Numbered from the stretch's first letter, positions 18,392 to 27,659 are shown. The stretch is DNA of 64,000 nt from a virus (IMGVR_UViG_3300019926_000010:1-64000); one strand, 5' to 3'. Made by a program: numbers and translations. Notes: generated by a model not told the origin, from the sequence alone.

Positions 18392-19698
18392 GTTGCGATC
18401 TCTCTAATATTATCGTCCACTTTATCGAGTCTGGAATAAAAGTTCGGCCTCTCTCACTGGATATTCGGAAATCTCGAAGGACCGATAATGACTTCGATCA
18501 CGTTCAAGCGACTCTGAAGAAAATCTCCGGTCAACACGTTCGGGATAACAATATCCACAAGGAACCGGTGGAGATTATCGGTGACGAAGACGGGAACAAT
18601 ATCTATCGAGGATATTATAAAACGGATGGAGTAACTGTCGCAGAGAATGAGGCTATACTGAAAATAAACGACCCCAGGAAGATCCTCCAAGAAGGGACAA
18701 TTGATAAAGAGTGGGGCAGGATCTCTCTGAAAAACGTTGTTGACTATATCTTCAAACGAAGAAACGATCCCCACAACGTCCTTCGCTCTTTCAAGCTCGC
18801 AGAATCGAGCCTGGACACTACGAAGCTACAACACACCGACGATCTCGCTTCCGGGGCTGGGAATAAGAGAACACCTGAAACAACTTCAAAACTCAGTGAC
18901 GCTTTCGTTGATTTCCGGGCTGATATATCTCCGTTCGGTGACGGTGACGGAAATTTCGACTTCCGAGAAGAATCTCCATATTCCGCCCTTGCTGAAGTAG
19001 CAGATATTTGGGAAACCCAGTTTTGGGTCGATCAAGATGGAACTCTGATTATCGGCCATCCCGACGTTACAGCAACGGTCTACGGTGCTGGTCAGGGTCC
19101 AGATAACTGGCATATTAGTGAATGGAACCTCCCCAAGAATCCAACCCCACTGAAAGGTGTTGTTGTGAAGGGAAAGATGGACCAGAAAGGTGGCAAGGAT
19201 AACGCACTCGAAGAATTGTGGAACGTCGTCACCAATAAGAAAAAGTTCCAAACTCGGGCGGCGGCTGGCTTTCTTGACGATGACAGTCTCGAAGAAACGA
19301 TTGTTCTTGATGGGAAGAAAAACACAACTGATCCCAAAGTTCTGAAACGAATGGCTCGATCAGCCTTTATGGAACACCACACCAAACAAAATAGAGGTTC
19401 AGTTATCATCAATACGATGGTTGACAACAAAATCCCCCAATCGCAGTACGCTGGTGTAGATATTGGGGATAAATTGTTAGTCAACAACTTCCAGGCTGAT
19501 TGTAACAAACTCCAATCCGGAGTGTACGACATCCATGAAATTCAGCACGACATTACTGGTTCAGATGGGTGGACGATTACACTTAATGTAAGCCAAGCAA
19601 TCACTAATGCTAATGCTGTAAAAAGTCGGTTCTGGTACTTCGATCCGACCGATTCTGATATGAACCAGGATTCGCCCTTCATTGGGCTACAAGTATAA
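18388..19698 (+). CDS. Baseplate hub protein (gp27/gpD-like)
   Basis: 436 residues. The gene order tape measure - adaptor - hub - spike and the readable architecture (two beta domains joined by helical parts, with PYSALAEVADIWETQFWVDQDGTL in the middle and a C-terminal VGVDIGDKLLV-like segment read as YAGVDIGDKLLVNN) support a gp27-like hub that forms the trimeric base for the spike. Starts on an ATGA overlap. Confidence 0.65.
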   Translation: MSCDLSNIIVHFIESGIKVRPLSLDIRKSRRTDNDFDHVQATLKKISGQHVRDNNIHKEPVEIIGDEDGNNIYRGYYKTDGVTVAENEAILKINDPRKILQEGTIDKEWGRISLKNVVDYIFKRRNDPHNVLRSFKLAESSLDTTKLQHTDDLASGAGNKRTPETTSKLSDAFVDFRADISPFGDGDGNFDFREESPYSALAEVADIWETQFWVDQDGTLIIGHPDVTATVYGAGQGPDNWHISEWNLPKNPTPLKGVVVKGKMDQKGGKDNALEELWNVVTNKKKFQTRAAAGFLDDDSLEETIVLDGKKNTTDPKVLKRMARSAFMEHHTKQNRGSVIINTMVDNKIPQSQYAGVDIGDKLLVNNFQADCNKLQSGVYDIHEIQHDITGSDGWTITLNVSQAITNANAVKSRFWYFDPTDSDMNQDSPFIGLQV

Positions 19699-20255
19699 TG
19701 GTTACAGGAAATAAACCCCAGCAGATGGGTCGAATTGTCTCCGTTACACAGACCCCGAACGGGATGGTGCAATGTTCGGTACAGCTACCTCACTCGGGTG
19801 GGGCTGTGAATGACGTTCCCGTCGGGAAGCCCGCATCGGGCGTTATGTGGAAGCCGGAATCTGGAGAAACTGCGGTCATCGACTACACGGACGACGGAAA
19901 TCCGTATATCGCTGAAATTTTATCGGTTCCGTCGAAGGAATACCAAGCCCCTGAACTCGCTGAAGGCTCGATGACCTTTCGCTTTGACGACACGACGGCC
20001 ATCACAGTGGATAAGGACGACAATGGCAATTACGCCGTTGAGATCGAGGCATCTGGAAAGGTGTCTGTGTCCGCCGCTGACGCCGTTGAAGTAGATGGGA
20101 GTACCATCGACCTCGATTCGACTGGGAACGCCTCAGCGGTCAATCTCGGCCCGAATGGAAACACTGTGGTCACGGACGCATCTCTGGAGACAGACGCGGA
20201 CGGAAACGTGACCGGACTCAACCTAACGAAGACCGAGAAGACGAAAGCAGAGTAG
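19698..20255 (+). CDS. Baseplate spike protein (gpV-like)
   Basis: 185 residues. N-terminal OB-fold (MGRIVSVTQTPNGMVQCSVQLPH, then GETAVIDYTDDGNPYIAEIL) followed by a repetitive beta-helix tail with AVEVDGSTIDLDSTGNA, the standard shape of the puncturing spike. The tail is shorter than in many phages and shows no terminal His-rich metal tip. Last gene before the intergenic promoter region. Confidence 0.8.
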   Translation: MVTGNKPQQMGRIVSVTQTPNGMVQCSVQLPHSGGAVNDVPVGKPASGVMWKPESGETAVIDYTDDGNPYIAEILSVPSKEYQAPELAEGSMTFRFDDTTAITVDKDDNGNYAVEIEASGKVSVSAADAVEVDGSTIDLDSTGNASAVNLGPNGNTVVTDASLETDADGNVTGLNLTKTEKTKAE

Positions 20256-20319
20256 TCTACAGTAGTTGTTATACGTTGCTGTAAAAAGATGCTGTAGCGG
20301 GGCTTCTCGAAGATACCGA

Positions 20320-20381
20320 CTACAATATACAGCAACGTATTACAGTACCTATTAACTATATTGTTACAATGGCGTGAGCGG
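20320..20381 (+). repeat. 62-bp control repeat, copy 1
   Basis: 62 bases that match 47628-47689 at 57 positions. It contains TACAG half sites (ATACAGCA, TTACAGTA), an AT-rich centre ATTGTTACAATGG and ends TGAGCGG; the string TGAGCGGCCCCAA that follows also occurs near 60979. Sits 45 bases upstream of the TATA box at 20429. Likely a regulator-binding region. Confidence 0.7.
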
Positions 20382-20425
20382 CCCCAAGTCGCTTCACCCT
20401 AAAGGTAACCGAAGCTCTTCTGACG

Positions 20426-20457
20426 CCCTATATAAAGTGTTGTTTATTGTTTATAGT
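20426..20457 (+). promoter_or_regulatory. Baseplate operon promoter P-B (TATA box)
   Basis: Near-exact copy (31 of 32) of the block at 372-403, with TATATAAAG at 20429-20437. Predicted transcription start near 20460 gives a leader of under 20 bases before the gp25-like gene at 20478, unlike the long leader downstream of P-A. The shared block says that head-tail and baseplate operons are switched on together. Confidence 0.75.
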
Positions 20458-20477
20458 GAACAGCGGCGGCTACGATT

Positions 20478-20804
20478 ATGGATATTTTTGTGAACGATAG
20501 AGGAGATGTGGAATTGGACGATAGGAAGGATCTTTCTACGGTTGAAGGTCGCCGCGAAGTTCAGCAGTCCATCAAGGTGATGGTTACCTCGTATTTCTAT
20601 TCGAGGATCGGCTCTGTGACAGCAATTAACGCAGTGAACAAACTTGAGCTACAGGCCGAGCGGGTAGCTGAAAATAACGATCATATCGAGAATTTGCAGA
20701 GCGTCACTGCTGAACGAGTGGAAGACGGTTCTGGTGGAACTGGAGGTATTAAAATATCAATTATCTACGATACTGGAAGTGTCAATTTTACGGTTGGTGA
20801 TTAA
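20478..20804 (+). CDS. Baseplate wedge protein (gp25/gpW-like)
   Basis: 108 residues with the gp25 pattern: a short leading strand DIFVNDRGDVELDD, a helix with EGRREVQQSIKVMVTS and a beta end KISIIYDTGSVNFTV. First gene of the second structural operon and directly followed by baseplate J. Normal length for the family. Confidence 0.8.
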   Translation: MDIFVNDRGDVELDDRKDLSTVEGRREVQQSIKVMVTSYFYSRIGSVTAINAVNKLELQAERVAENNDHIENLQSVTAERVEDGSGGTGGIKISIIYDTGSVNFTVGD

Positions 20805-22094
20805 ATGGGAGAAATAATTGATGGGCGGTTTGTGTCGGATCAAGAGCTTGCGATCCTCGATGCGTTGATGGAGGACGCAAAGAATCAGTTCGGAGAAGAC
20901 CTGAACGATAGCGACGAGGCGGTTATTCGTCTGTTCTATCTTCCTGTCGCCAGACGGTTCGCTGAGGCACAAAACAACATTGGTCTGGTCCTCGACTCGG
21001 CTCAGATTGAACACGCCACAGGAACCGCTCTCGACTTTCTGACGGCTCTCATTGGCGTCCCTCGTGAAGACGCCGATAAAGCAACTGGAGAAGTTGAGGT
21101 CAGCATCGACTCTGCTGATAGCGTGGATCATATCGTTCCGAAGGGGACTACCGTTTCCACAAACTCTTCTGATCCAGTTGTCTTCGAGACGACTGACTCT
21201 CGGACACTGAGTGCGGGTAACACATCAGTGACTGCACCTATTCGAGCTGTTACCGGGGGTTCCGATTCTAACGTTGGGCAGAACACGTTGGTCAATTTCC
21301 CTGACGGGGTTCCGTTCCCTGGTGCATCGGTGACTAACCCAACCGGAACTGATGGTGGAAGTGATACCGAGACTGACGAAGACCTTCGTGATCGCGCCCA
21401 GGACGAGCTTGCGAACGGCGCTCGGGCAACTGGTCCGGCGCTTATTAGCCGAACGCAAGCCCTTGATGGTGTCTTTGATGTTACAATCTTCATTAACGAT
21501 ACTCCAGAACAGAACGGTCGCGGATATGGGCTTCCGGCTCACTCGTTCGAGCTTGTCCTCGCTACAGATGGTGAAGATGATACCCTTCAGCGTGTTGCCC
21601 AGCGACTTATCGAGACGAAGGCTGTCGGTGACGTTTCGGTAACCGGAAATAACGGTGACCAACTCGATACAAGCAAATCATTTGTCACCGCAAACGGGGA
21701 GATCGAGACGACACTTCCGAACGATCAGACTCATCCAGTCGGATTCTCGTTGTCTTCCTCAGTTTATACCTGGGTCAATGTTGACATCAAGGTTGACGAC
21801 GAGTACGAAGGCGACGATGTAGTTCGTAATTCAATCGTTGAGTATATCGGCGGCCTGAAAACGACTGGCTTAGAGCAGGACGGTGAACTTTCGGTCAGCG
21901 ATGATGTCATCCACGCCGAAGTCGAAGCGGCTGTGATGGAGGTTGATGGGGTCTACGACATCAATGCGGTTACCATCGGGAAGGACTCCTCCAGCACTGA
22001 TGAAAGTAATATTTCCCTGGCAACTCACGAGCAGGCGGTAACTGACGCGACTTCAGGGAATCAGCATATCTCTCTGACGACCACTTCGGTGTAG
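20805..22094 (+). CDS. Baseplate protein J
   Basis: 429 residues of the gpJ/gp6 baseplate wedge family. Readable landmarks: the helical N-terminus with FYLPVARRFAEAQNNIGLVLDS-type sequence, GTALDFLTALIGVPR, the beta domain VPKGTTVSTNSSDPVVFET, the conserved GGSDTETDEDLRDRAQ turn, and a C-terminal domain. Length is close to that of other J proteins. Confidence 0.9.
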   Translation: MGEIIDGRFVSDQELAILDALMEDAKNQFGEDLNDSDEAVIRLFYLPVARRFAEAQNNIGLVLDSAQIEHATGTALDFLTALIGVPREDADKATGEVEVSIDSADSVDHIVPKGTTVSTNSSDPVVFETTDSRTLSAGNTSVTAPIRAVTGGSDSNVGQNTLVNFPDGVPFPGASVTNPTGTDGGSDTETDEDLRDRAQDELANGARATGPALISRTQALDGVFDVTIFINDTPEQNGRGYGLPAHSFELVLATDGEDDTLQRVAQRLIETKAVGDVSVTGNNGDQLDTSKSFVTANGEIETTLPNDQTHPVGFSLSSSVYTWVNVDIKVDDEYEGDDVVRNSIVEYIGGLKTTGLEQDGELSVSDDVIHAEVEAAVMEVDGVYDINAVTIGKDSSSTDESNISLATHEQAVTDATSGNQHISLTTTSV

Positions 22095-22098
22095 GTGA

Positions 22099-22764
22099 TT
22101 GACAATGGCAATTGATACTGGACCCCCCAACGATAGTTACGATAACAACATCGAGTATCTAATCGACACCCTCCCCGAGTTCATGGCGAATGACGAGAGT
22201 TCGGGGAATTGGAAACTTCTCGCTCCGATTGGGTATCAGATTGATGCTTTCGAAAACGATCTTGTTTCAGTTAGTCGAGCAACGTCAGTCCAAGAAGCTG
22301 ACTCGATTGCACAACTGAACAAGCTCGCCAAAATGGTCGGTGCATCTCACCGAACTGGTGAAGAAAAAGAGCATTTCCGATCTCGGTTGTTTGCTCGATT
22401 TCAACTAAATACGGCAGAGGGAACCATCGGTGACGTTATCCATTCTGTCTCTACGATTCTCGACGTTGATCCTGAAGCAATCGGGTATCAGGATTTGGAT
22501 ACTGAAGCGACGGTTGGGGTTGTAATGCCTCGATCTGCGATCAGATCACTGAATTTATCGAGTGACGAAGTAGCTGATATTCTGAATGATCTCGTACCGG
22601 CGGGGTATGAGGTTGCAGGGCAGACGCGCGGGACGTTCGTGTATGTGTCACCGACGACCTACAACAACGTCACCGACTGGGCCGAGTATAACGGATACGA
22701 TGGACTCGACGCAAATGATGATCCGAAAGGTAACGGCGGCACGTATGCAGGAATTGTAAATTAA
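22099..22764 (+). CDS. Tail protein I-like baseplate component
   Basis: 221 residues following J. Pattern with LIDTLPEFMANDESSGNWKL and QLNKLAKMVGASHRTGE, then EHFRSRLFARFQLNTAEGT, fits gpI/YmfQ-like wedge proteins that connect J to the fibres. Four bases separate it from J and four from the fibre gene. Confidence 0.75.
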   Translation: MTMAIDTGPPNDSYDNNIEYLIDTLPEFMANDESSGNWKLLAPIGYQIDAFENDLVSVSRATSVQEADSIAQLNKLAKMVGASHRTGEEKEHFRSRLFARFQLNTAEGTIGDVIHSVSTILDVDPEAIGYQDLDTEATVGVVMPRSAIRSLNLSSDEVADILNDLVPAGYEVAGQTRGTFVYVSPTTYNNVTDWAEYNGYDGLDANDDPKGNGGTYAGIVN

Positions 22765-22768
22765 TCTA

Positions 22769-24346
22769 ATGGCAGACTACACTACTAATCTAAAGGTTTG
22801 GGGATCGACTGGTCAGGAACATCCTGACAATTATTCCTATCTCGAAGATGAGGCTCCGGTTGACGCTTGGGACAACTTCGTCACTTACAACCTTATCTCC
22901 GATGTTAAAAGTCACCTCATTCCCCTGACGAACTCTCGTATCGAAAGCGACTACGGCAGTACCCGGCCCACTTCCCCCGAAGACGGGCATCTGTTTTACG
23001 ACAGCGATTCCCCAGCCCTGGAACAGTACCGTGCATCTGACTCGTCTTGGCACTCCCTTGCATTGGGTGAAGACCTTTCGGCTCACGAATCTGATACCGG
23101 AAATCCGCATAGTGTCACCCTCGAACAGGCACGTACAAGCAACAGCACCCTCAGTGGGTCTGTTGATCTTGGAGGAAACAATCTGAACGGGGTTGGAATC
23201 TCAGAGTTTCAGTCCGGTGACGTTCGGGTTTCCCATGCGGCTCGCGCCCTTCTTGTCGATGAACACAACGGAACTTCGTGGACGACTCGACTGGAGGTTG
23301 ACGAAACTGGAGCTTCGGTTACCGGTTCTCTTTCTGCATCTGGTAATCTTACGGTAACTGGGTCCTCGACGTTTAACTCAGACGCGAGTTTCGCGGGAAG
23401 TCAAGTCGGAGATGTGGGCACTCTTAAATTCACCGATTCTGATAGTTCCGCAAACAATTGGACTGTTACAGAAAACGGAACCAGTGGAAATCTGGAAGCT
23501 GTTCACGGCGGAACTAAGATTCTCGATCTTGGAGACTCGGCGGTTAATATTCTGAACGCACTTCGTGAAAATGGAGATCGAGTTGCTACTCGTCCCTGGA
23601 TTCAAGACGGGTTCTCGATGTCCGGCCTTCTTGAGGTCAATAGCGATATTCGCCTCGCCACGGGCCAGTCTATTGAAGATGGGAATTCCGGAAAAAGATT
23701 CGAGATATTTGATAGTAATTACACTATTATTCGTGGCGGGGGCGGAGACACTGGATTACAAATATCCCCATCAGAAACACGACTTGACGCACTTAGTGGT
23801 CGTCCTATTAAATTTGAGGATCTTGAAGGAAATTACACCGCCGTCCAGTACGACTCGGACGCCTCGGCTGGCGTGCTTCGGACGCCTGGGGCGGCATTCA
23901 GAGTCGAGGGCGACGGAAATCCATCATCAGGTGCTGGTGTAGAGAATATATGGACTGGTTCATCTGGTGCAGTATATGCCTACGACCGTGATGGTGGAGG
24001 ATATCAGACTATGGAGGTCAGGGGCAGCGAACTGAAATTACAGCGAGATGGTAATACCTATATTCAGACTGGTGCTTCTCTTGTTGACCTCTCAGCAACA
24101 GCAGTTGACCTCCGCCTCGCCACAGGGCAGGCTATCGAGGATGGATCGGGAACAGACCGATTTGTTGTCGAGAGTGGAACAACTCGGCTAAACACAGAAA
24201 GCGGAAATAAAGCCTTCCGAGTCTATGAAAGTTCGGGATATACTCACTCGGATGCATCTTCCAGCGACCTATTCAAACTGCCTCGCGTAACTTCCGATAC
24301 CGGTCAAGCCGCTGGAGATATGTGGTACCGCTCGGATCTCGACTAA
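22769..24346 (+). CDS. Tail fibre protein
   Basis: 525 residues. N-terminal part (about 1-110) is the attachment region with DSDSPALEQYRASDSSWHSL, a sequence type common in fibre and collar proteins; the rest is repetitive, with ASGNLTVTGSSTFNSDASF (fibre shaft repeats) and two copies of a segment RLATGQ-IEDG (residues near 293 and 451). Likely host-recognition fibre; the C-terminal tip is short, so the following protein may supply the receptor-binding end. Confidence 0.8.
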   Translation: MADYTTNLKVWGSTGQEHPDNYSYLEDEAPVDAWDNFVTYNLISDVKSHLIPLTNSRIESDYGSTRPTSPEDGHLFYDSDSPALEQYRASDSSWHSLALGEDLSAHESDTGNPHSVTLEQARTSNSTLSGSVDLGGNNLNGVGISEFQSGDVRVSHAARALLVDEHNGTSWTTRLEVDETGASVTGSLSASGNLTVTGSSTFNSDASFAGSQVGDVGTLKFTDSDSSANNWTVTENGTSGNLEAVHGGTKILDLGDSAVNILNALRENGDRVATRPWIQDGFSMSGLLEVNSDIRLATGQSIEDGNSGKRFEIFDSNYTIIRGGGGDTGLQISPSETRLDALSGRPIKFEDLEGNYTAVQYDSDASAGVLRTPGAAFRVEGDGNPSSGAGVENIWTGSSGAVYAYDRDGGGYQTMEVRGSELKLQRDGNTYIQTGASLVDLSATAVDLRLATGQAIEDGSGTDRFVVESGTTRLNTESGNKAFRVYESSGYTHSDASSSDLFKLPRVTSDTGQAAGDMWYRSDLD

Positions 24347-24380
24347 GCTCGCTTCGCTCGCTTAATACTTAAAATAATTT

Positions 24381-25229
24381 ATGGGACAAATAGGAACAAT
24401 CGGACTTGAGACGCAGAACAACGGCACTGTCAAAGTACCCGTTTTCGCTACTGGTGATAGCGGAAGCTCGGTTCACGAGATGATCCGCGTTCAGACTGGT
24501 AGTGGTACTGGATTCATCCCGGTGATCTCGGATACTGGAAGTGCGAGCTTCCCGTATCTGCGCGTGCAAACGCAGAATCATGGGGTGTGTGCTGTTCATA
24601 ATGAATCTTCGTTAGGACCTCAGGTTCAATATGCGTATAATTTTGAAGATGGTACTACTGAAGGGTTTAATTTTTACAACTCTCCAGATAGAGGAGAAAT
24701 TTCTTCTACTTCAAATTCAATCAGTGGGAATTATAGTCTTAAAGTAAATTTCTATGCAAGTCAATATCAAGATAATATATATGCATATCAAAACACAAAA
24801 ATAAATAAATATCAGCCTGATATGATAAAATTTAAATTTAAAATTCCCACTTTTCCACCTGATCCAGGTCCAGATTACTTTTCTATTAATGTAGCTAACT
24901 GGAGCGATTCATATATGACTACCGGAAGTCTTATAACAAATATAAATATTTCCTTTAGAGATAATGAATTGCGGATGGGCGATTCTGATTATAATACTAA
25001 AGTTTTAGGTAAATTATACTCAGGGGATCTTATAGAATTGGAACTTTCTAATATTAATTGGACTACTGGATCATGTGACTATCTTTTTAAAAATGGAACT
25101 ACGGAAAATCAAGGAAGTCATGGATTGCGTGATCCAAGTTATAAAGTTGAAGGTTGGCATTTGAAAACTCAAACAAATAACACAAATGTAGATTGGGAAG
25201 TCCATCTTGATGATTTAGAGACTTACTAA
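24381..25229 (+). CDS. Receptor-binding adhesin with foreign-looking C-terminal domain
   Basis: 282 residues. Residues 1-75 are GC-rich in coding and fibre-like; from about residue 76 (base 24605) the DNA turns strongly AT-rich (many AAA, ATA, AAT codons) and the protein becomes a lectin-like beta sandwich (YAYNFEDGTTEGFNFYN, SISGNYSLKVNF). The sharp shift points to a domain swap that brought in a new carbohydrate-binding tip. Asn-rich instead of Asp-rich, unlike other proteins here. Confidence 0.65.
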   Translation: MGQIGTIGLETQNNGTVKVPVFATGDSGSSVHEMIRVQTGSGTGFIPVISDTGSASFPYLRVQTQNHGVCAVHNESSLGPQVQYAYNFEDGTTEGFNFYNSPDRGEISSTSNSISGNYSLKVNFYASQYQDNIYAYQNTKINKYQPDMIKFKFKIPTFPPDPGPDYFSINVANWSDSYMTTGSLITNINISFRDNELRMGDSDYNTKVLGKLYSGDLIELELSNINWTTGSCDYLFKNGTTENQGSHGLRDPSYKVEGWHLKTQTNNTNVDWEVHLDDLETY

Positions 25230-25231
25230 TT

Positions 25232-25762
25232 ATGTCTATCGCAAATAAATTCATCCACCGAGTAGCATCGCCTCTCTCAAAAACAATTGGTTATATTCGT
25301 ACAGGAACTTCGTACTTGACACCGAAAGACGACTGGGTAGAAGGTCTGAAGCGCCGCCTCACCCTTCTCGGTGATCCCATCTTTCGTCCACTCGGACGGC
25401 CACTGGTATTCGAGTGTCACGACGAGGATTATTTCACGACAGCGGAGGTTAACGGCGATAAGGTCGAAGCCGCACTCCACACCCGCTACCAACGCAACCT
25501 CACTTCTACACGGAAGTACCGAGTGATCGACGGGGAGCGTGACTGGGCCAATGGGTCTTACGTTGTAGATCCCGACGACACGGAATGGCAACACCATGTT
25601 TATATCTTCGACAATGGTGACGGAACCACTGACGTGTACGGCCACAAGGAGACTTCCGCTGAGAAAGATCCCTACGGTCACGTCACCGATAAGCAGTATC
25701 ACGGCGATCCTCTCGGAATCGCTCGTGGAACCCTGGACGAGGCTCACATCAAATATGCTTGA
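25232..25762 (+). CDS. Conserved-looking hypothetical, fibre-distal
   Basis: 176 residues, normal base composition again, directly after the adhesin. Central WQHHVYIFDNGDGTTDVYGH could be a small beta domain. Placement suggests a fibre assembly or adhesin accessory protein, but I do not recognise a family. Confidence 0.55.
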   Translation: MSIANKFIHRVASPLSKTIGYIRTGTSYLTPKDDWVEGLKRRLTLLGDPIFRPLGRPLVFECHDEDYFTTAEVNGDKVEAALHTRYQRNLTSTRKYRVIDGERDWANGSYVVDPDDTEWQHHVYIFDNGDGTTDVYGHKETSAEKDPYGHVTDKQYHGDPLGIARGTLDEAHIKYA

Positions 25763-25898
25763 GTCTCCACCTGTAGCGTGGTTGTTCGAGCAGAGAGTTC
25801 CACTTATCTTTTTCATCATCGCCCTTCTGACGAGGCCGGTTACATGGTCTAAAAGAGCAACAACTCTTATCGAATCCTACTTCGGGGGTGATGAATAG
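25755..25898 (+). CDS. Small membrane protein
   Basis: 47 residues, ATG overlapping the end of the gene before (stop at 25760-25762). One hydrophobic segment (VPLIFFIIALL) after a short N-terminal lead and a positively charged stretch. At the end of the late structural operon it is a candidate holin-like or egress protein, by position only. Confidence 0.5.
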   Translation: MLESPPVAWLFEQRVPLIFFIIALLTRPVTWSKRATTLIESYFGGDE

Positions 25899-26012
25899 AT
25901 GGGAGAATACGTTCAGTGTCCAAACCCGGATAATCCGGACTGTCCTGGTCAGGTATTCATGGGTGGCGGGTGTCCGACTTGCGCCGAATGTGGCTGGTCG
26001 AAGTGCGGTTAA
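25899..26012 (+). CDS. Small Cys-rich protein
   Basis: 37 residues with six cysteines (MGEYVQCPNPDNPDCPG then GGGCPTCAECGWSKCG). Starts directly after the stop of the membrane protein. The C-x2-C-x2-C pattern suggests one zinc site. End of the plus-strand late operon. Confidence 0.5.
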   Translation: MGEYVQCPNPDNPDCPGQVFMGGGCPTCAECGWSKCG

Positions 26013-26152
26013 GAGTCAACGTAGCTGTTGAGTTGCGATTGAAAGTCGCGTAGCTCCTCTTCTTCAAACTGTTCGTACTTTCCTTTCTCAGTTGCACCCC
26101 CTATCAATTCTTCGAGGAGCGCAACTTGGACGGGAGATGGCTTGAGTGCCAT
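26009..26152 (-). CDS. Small hypothetical protein, convergent
   Basis: 47-residue acidic protein (MALKPSPVQVALLEELIGG) read against the late operon, overlapping its last gene by 4 bases at the stop. A TATA-like TTTATAAT lies about 25-30 bases upstream on the minus strand (near 26178). Helical; function unknown. Confidence 0.45.
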   Translation of the reverse strand: MALKPSPVQVALLEELIGGATEKGKYEQFEEEELRDFQSQLNSYVDS

Positions 26153-26249
26153 ATTCACTTATATTTCTCCATCATTATAAACGTTTAGTGACATCTACGG
26201 GTAATTCTATCACGCAAGCCCTTTATGTAGAACAAGTCGAACTTACGTA

Positions 26250-26345
26250 ATGCCACCAAGAGATTTGCTCCGGAAGTCGATAAAAGAAAGAGGAGCGACA
26301 GTCTATGACTTGAATTTACTTTTTAGAAGAGATGGATTTTTATGA
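26250..26345 (+). CDS. Very small hypothetical protein
   Basis: 31-residue reading frame MPPRDLLRKSIKERGATVYD; ends within the start of the following gene. Preceded by a CCCTTTATG element about 30 bases upstream. Weak evidence: only coupling and a promoter-like site. Confidence 0.3.
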   Translation: MPPRDLLRKSIKERGATVYDLNLLFRRDGFL

Positions 26346-26553
26346 TGCAATAAGAGTTGCGTGTGCCGATCTTCTCGATATTCCCGATCAGATGATACCG
26401 ATGGATGCTGGAGAATATGGCGAGGCAACAACAAAAATTCTATCAGATGATATACCTGACCGATTTAATAATCAATTCATTGGCCTTGAATATATGGGAA
26501 AATACTGCCTCAAAATACACAGTGACGGGGTTATGGTTGTAACTGATCTTTAG
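26332..26553 (+). CDS. Small hypothetical protein
   Basis: 73 residues (MDFYDAIRVACADLLDIPD), fairly AT-rich relative to neighbours, convergent with and overlapping the integrase gene by 4 bases at the ends. No recognised domain. Confidence 0.45.
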   Translation: MDFYDAIRVACADLLDIPDQMIPMDAGEYGEATTKILSDDIPDRFNNQFIGLEYMGKYCLKIHSDGVMVVTDL

Positions 26554-27557
26554 ATGTCTTTTAAGTGATCGCGCCTCCTTTCTGCTTTTTCACTTTCCGT
26601 GCCGTGATCGTAGTGCTTATCGAGAATATTCCCACTCATGTTGACACGTTCGCCAGTGACATCTTTCGCTTGACCCGCGTTCCGTGCCGCAGTTACGTAT
26701 CCTCTCCGAAGGGCGTGTGGACTGACTGATCCGGGACACTGTGATGCTTTGTTCCATTCCGTGGCGTCACACGTATCAGGATCTTCCTCGAACGGACAGG
26801 AGCCGCCATTGTAGAAGCAGGGTCGAGTCGCCGTGTAGACGTGTCGCGTGATCGTAGTTCGTGCAGGGCGACCGTACTGGGTGGCTATCAGTGGCTCTCT
26901 CCCGTAGTCGTCTTGAACGTCGGGCCGCCCGTTCTTGACGTAATCAGCCACGACTTCCGCTGTATCAGCCGAGATTATTACGTCGCGTTCACTCTTTTCT
27001 TTCCGCTTCAACGGCGTTCTCTGTTCGGGTCGGTGGCGTATTTCGATGGCTGGTCTACCTTCGTCAAAATCTCCTACGTCAAGAGCGCGAAGGCCGCCAA
27101 TCCGCATACCACACTTCCACAGCAACAGCACTGTAACGTGGCGCGTGCTTGCGTAGTCGAACTTCGAGAGGTGTTCGAGGATCGCGGTCGCTTCTTCTCG
27201 GTGAAGGATTGTGTCGCAAATTTCGTCCTCCTCTTTGACCTTCGGGATTCGGATTAGCTCGTGCAAGCCAACAGGCACGGCCTGGATCGACTCGCAAAAT
27301 TCGATGAAGTTCCGAACCGTTCGGAGATCGTTGCGTGCCGTGATCGGCTTCACGTTTTCGAGACGATGCTCTTTGAACTGGTTGATTACGTCTGAGTCCA
27401 CGTCTCTCAGATCCGTGTAGCCGTTGTCGGTCAACCATTCCACGAATCTATCAAGCGCGGTCGTGTAGTTGGCTATCGTTTTTCGGGAGACGTGTGCTTT
27501 CTTTTCTTTCAGGTATCGTTGCTCGGCATCGCGTGGCGGCGTTTGTTTGAGTTCCAT
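26550..27557 (-). CDS. int: Tyrosine-type integrase
   Basis: 335-residue tyrosine recombinase. N-terminal SAM-like core-binding domain (residues about 15-95), catalytic domain with Arg in LWKCGMRIGGLRALD, a lysine in the beta turn, HxxR in SPHALRRGY and the nucleophile Tyr in DKHYDHGTESE. Between the catalytic parts is a Cys cluster (CFYNGGSCPFEEDPDTCD), typical of haloarchaeal integrases. It reads away from the tRNA-half att site at 27660-27712, the normal arrangement. Suggests that the virus can integrate. Confidence 0.9.
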   Translation of the reverse strand: MELKQTPPRDAEQRYLKEKKAHVSRKTIANYTTALDRFVEWLTDNGYTDLRDVDSDVINQFKEHRLENVKPITARNDLRTVRNFIEFCESIQAVPVGLHELIRIPKVKEEDEICDTILHREEATAILEHLSKFDYASTRHVTVLLLWKCGMRIGGLRALDVGDFDEGRPAIEIRHRPEQRTPLKRKEKSERDVIISADTAEVVADYVKNGRPDVQDDYGREPLIATQYGRPARTTITRHVYTATRPCFYNGGSCPFEEDPDTCDATEWNKASQCPGSVSPHALRRGYVTAARNAGQAKDVTGERVNMSGNILDKHYDHGTESEKAERRRDHLKDI

Positions 27558-27659
27558 TGTTGCCTACAACGGTAACCCGTTTGGGGTAACTCCAGTGGCA
27601 ACGCCAATCCTTCGTCGCGGTGAATAGGGTCTTGCGTTGCGGTACGCGAGCGAGGGCGG

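Noticed and set aside
24346-24372. GCTCGCTTCGCTCGCTT repeat as terminator
   Set aside because: It is a direct, not an inverted, repeat, so no hairpin forms; likely chance.
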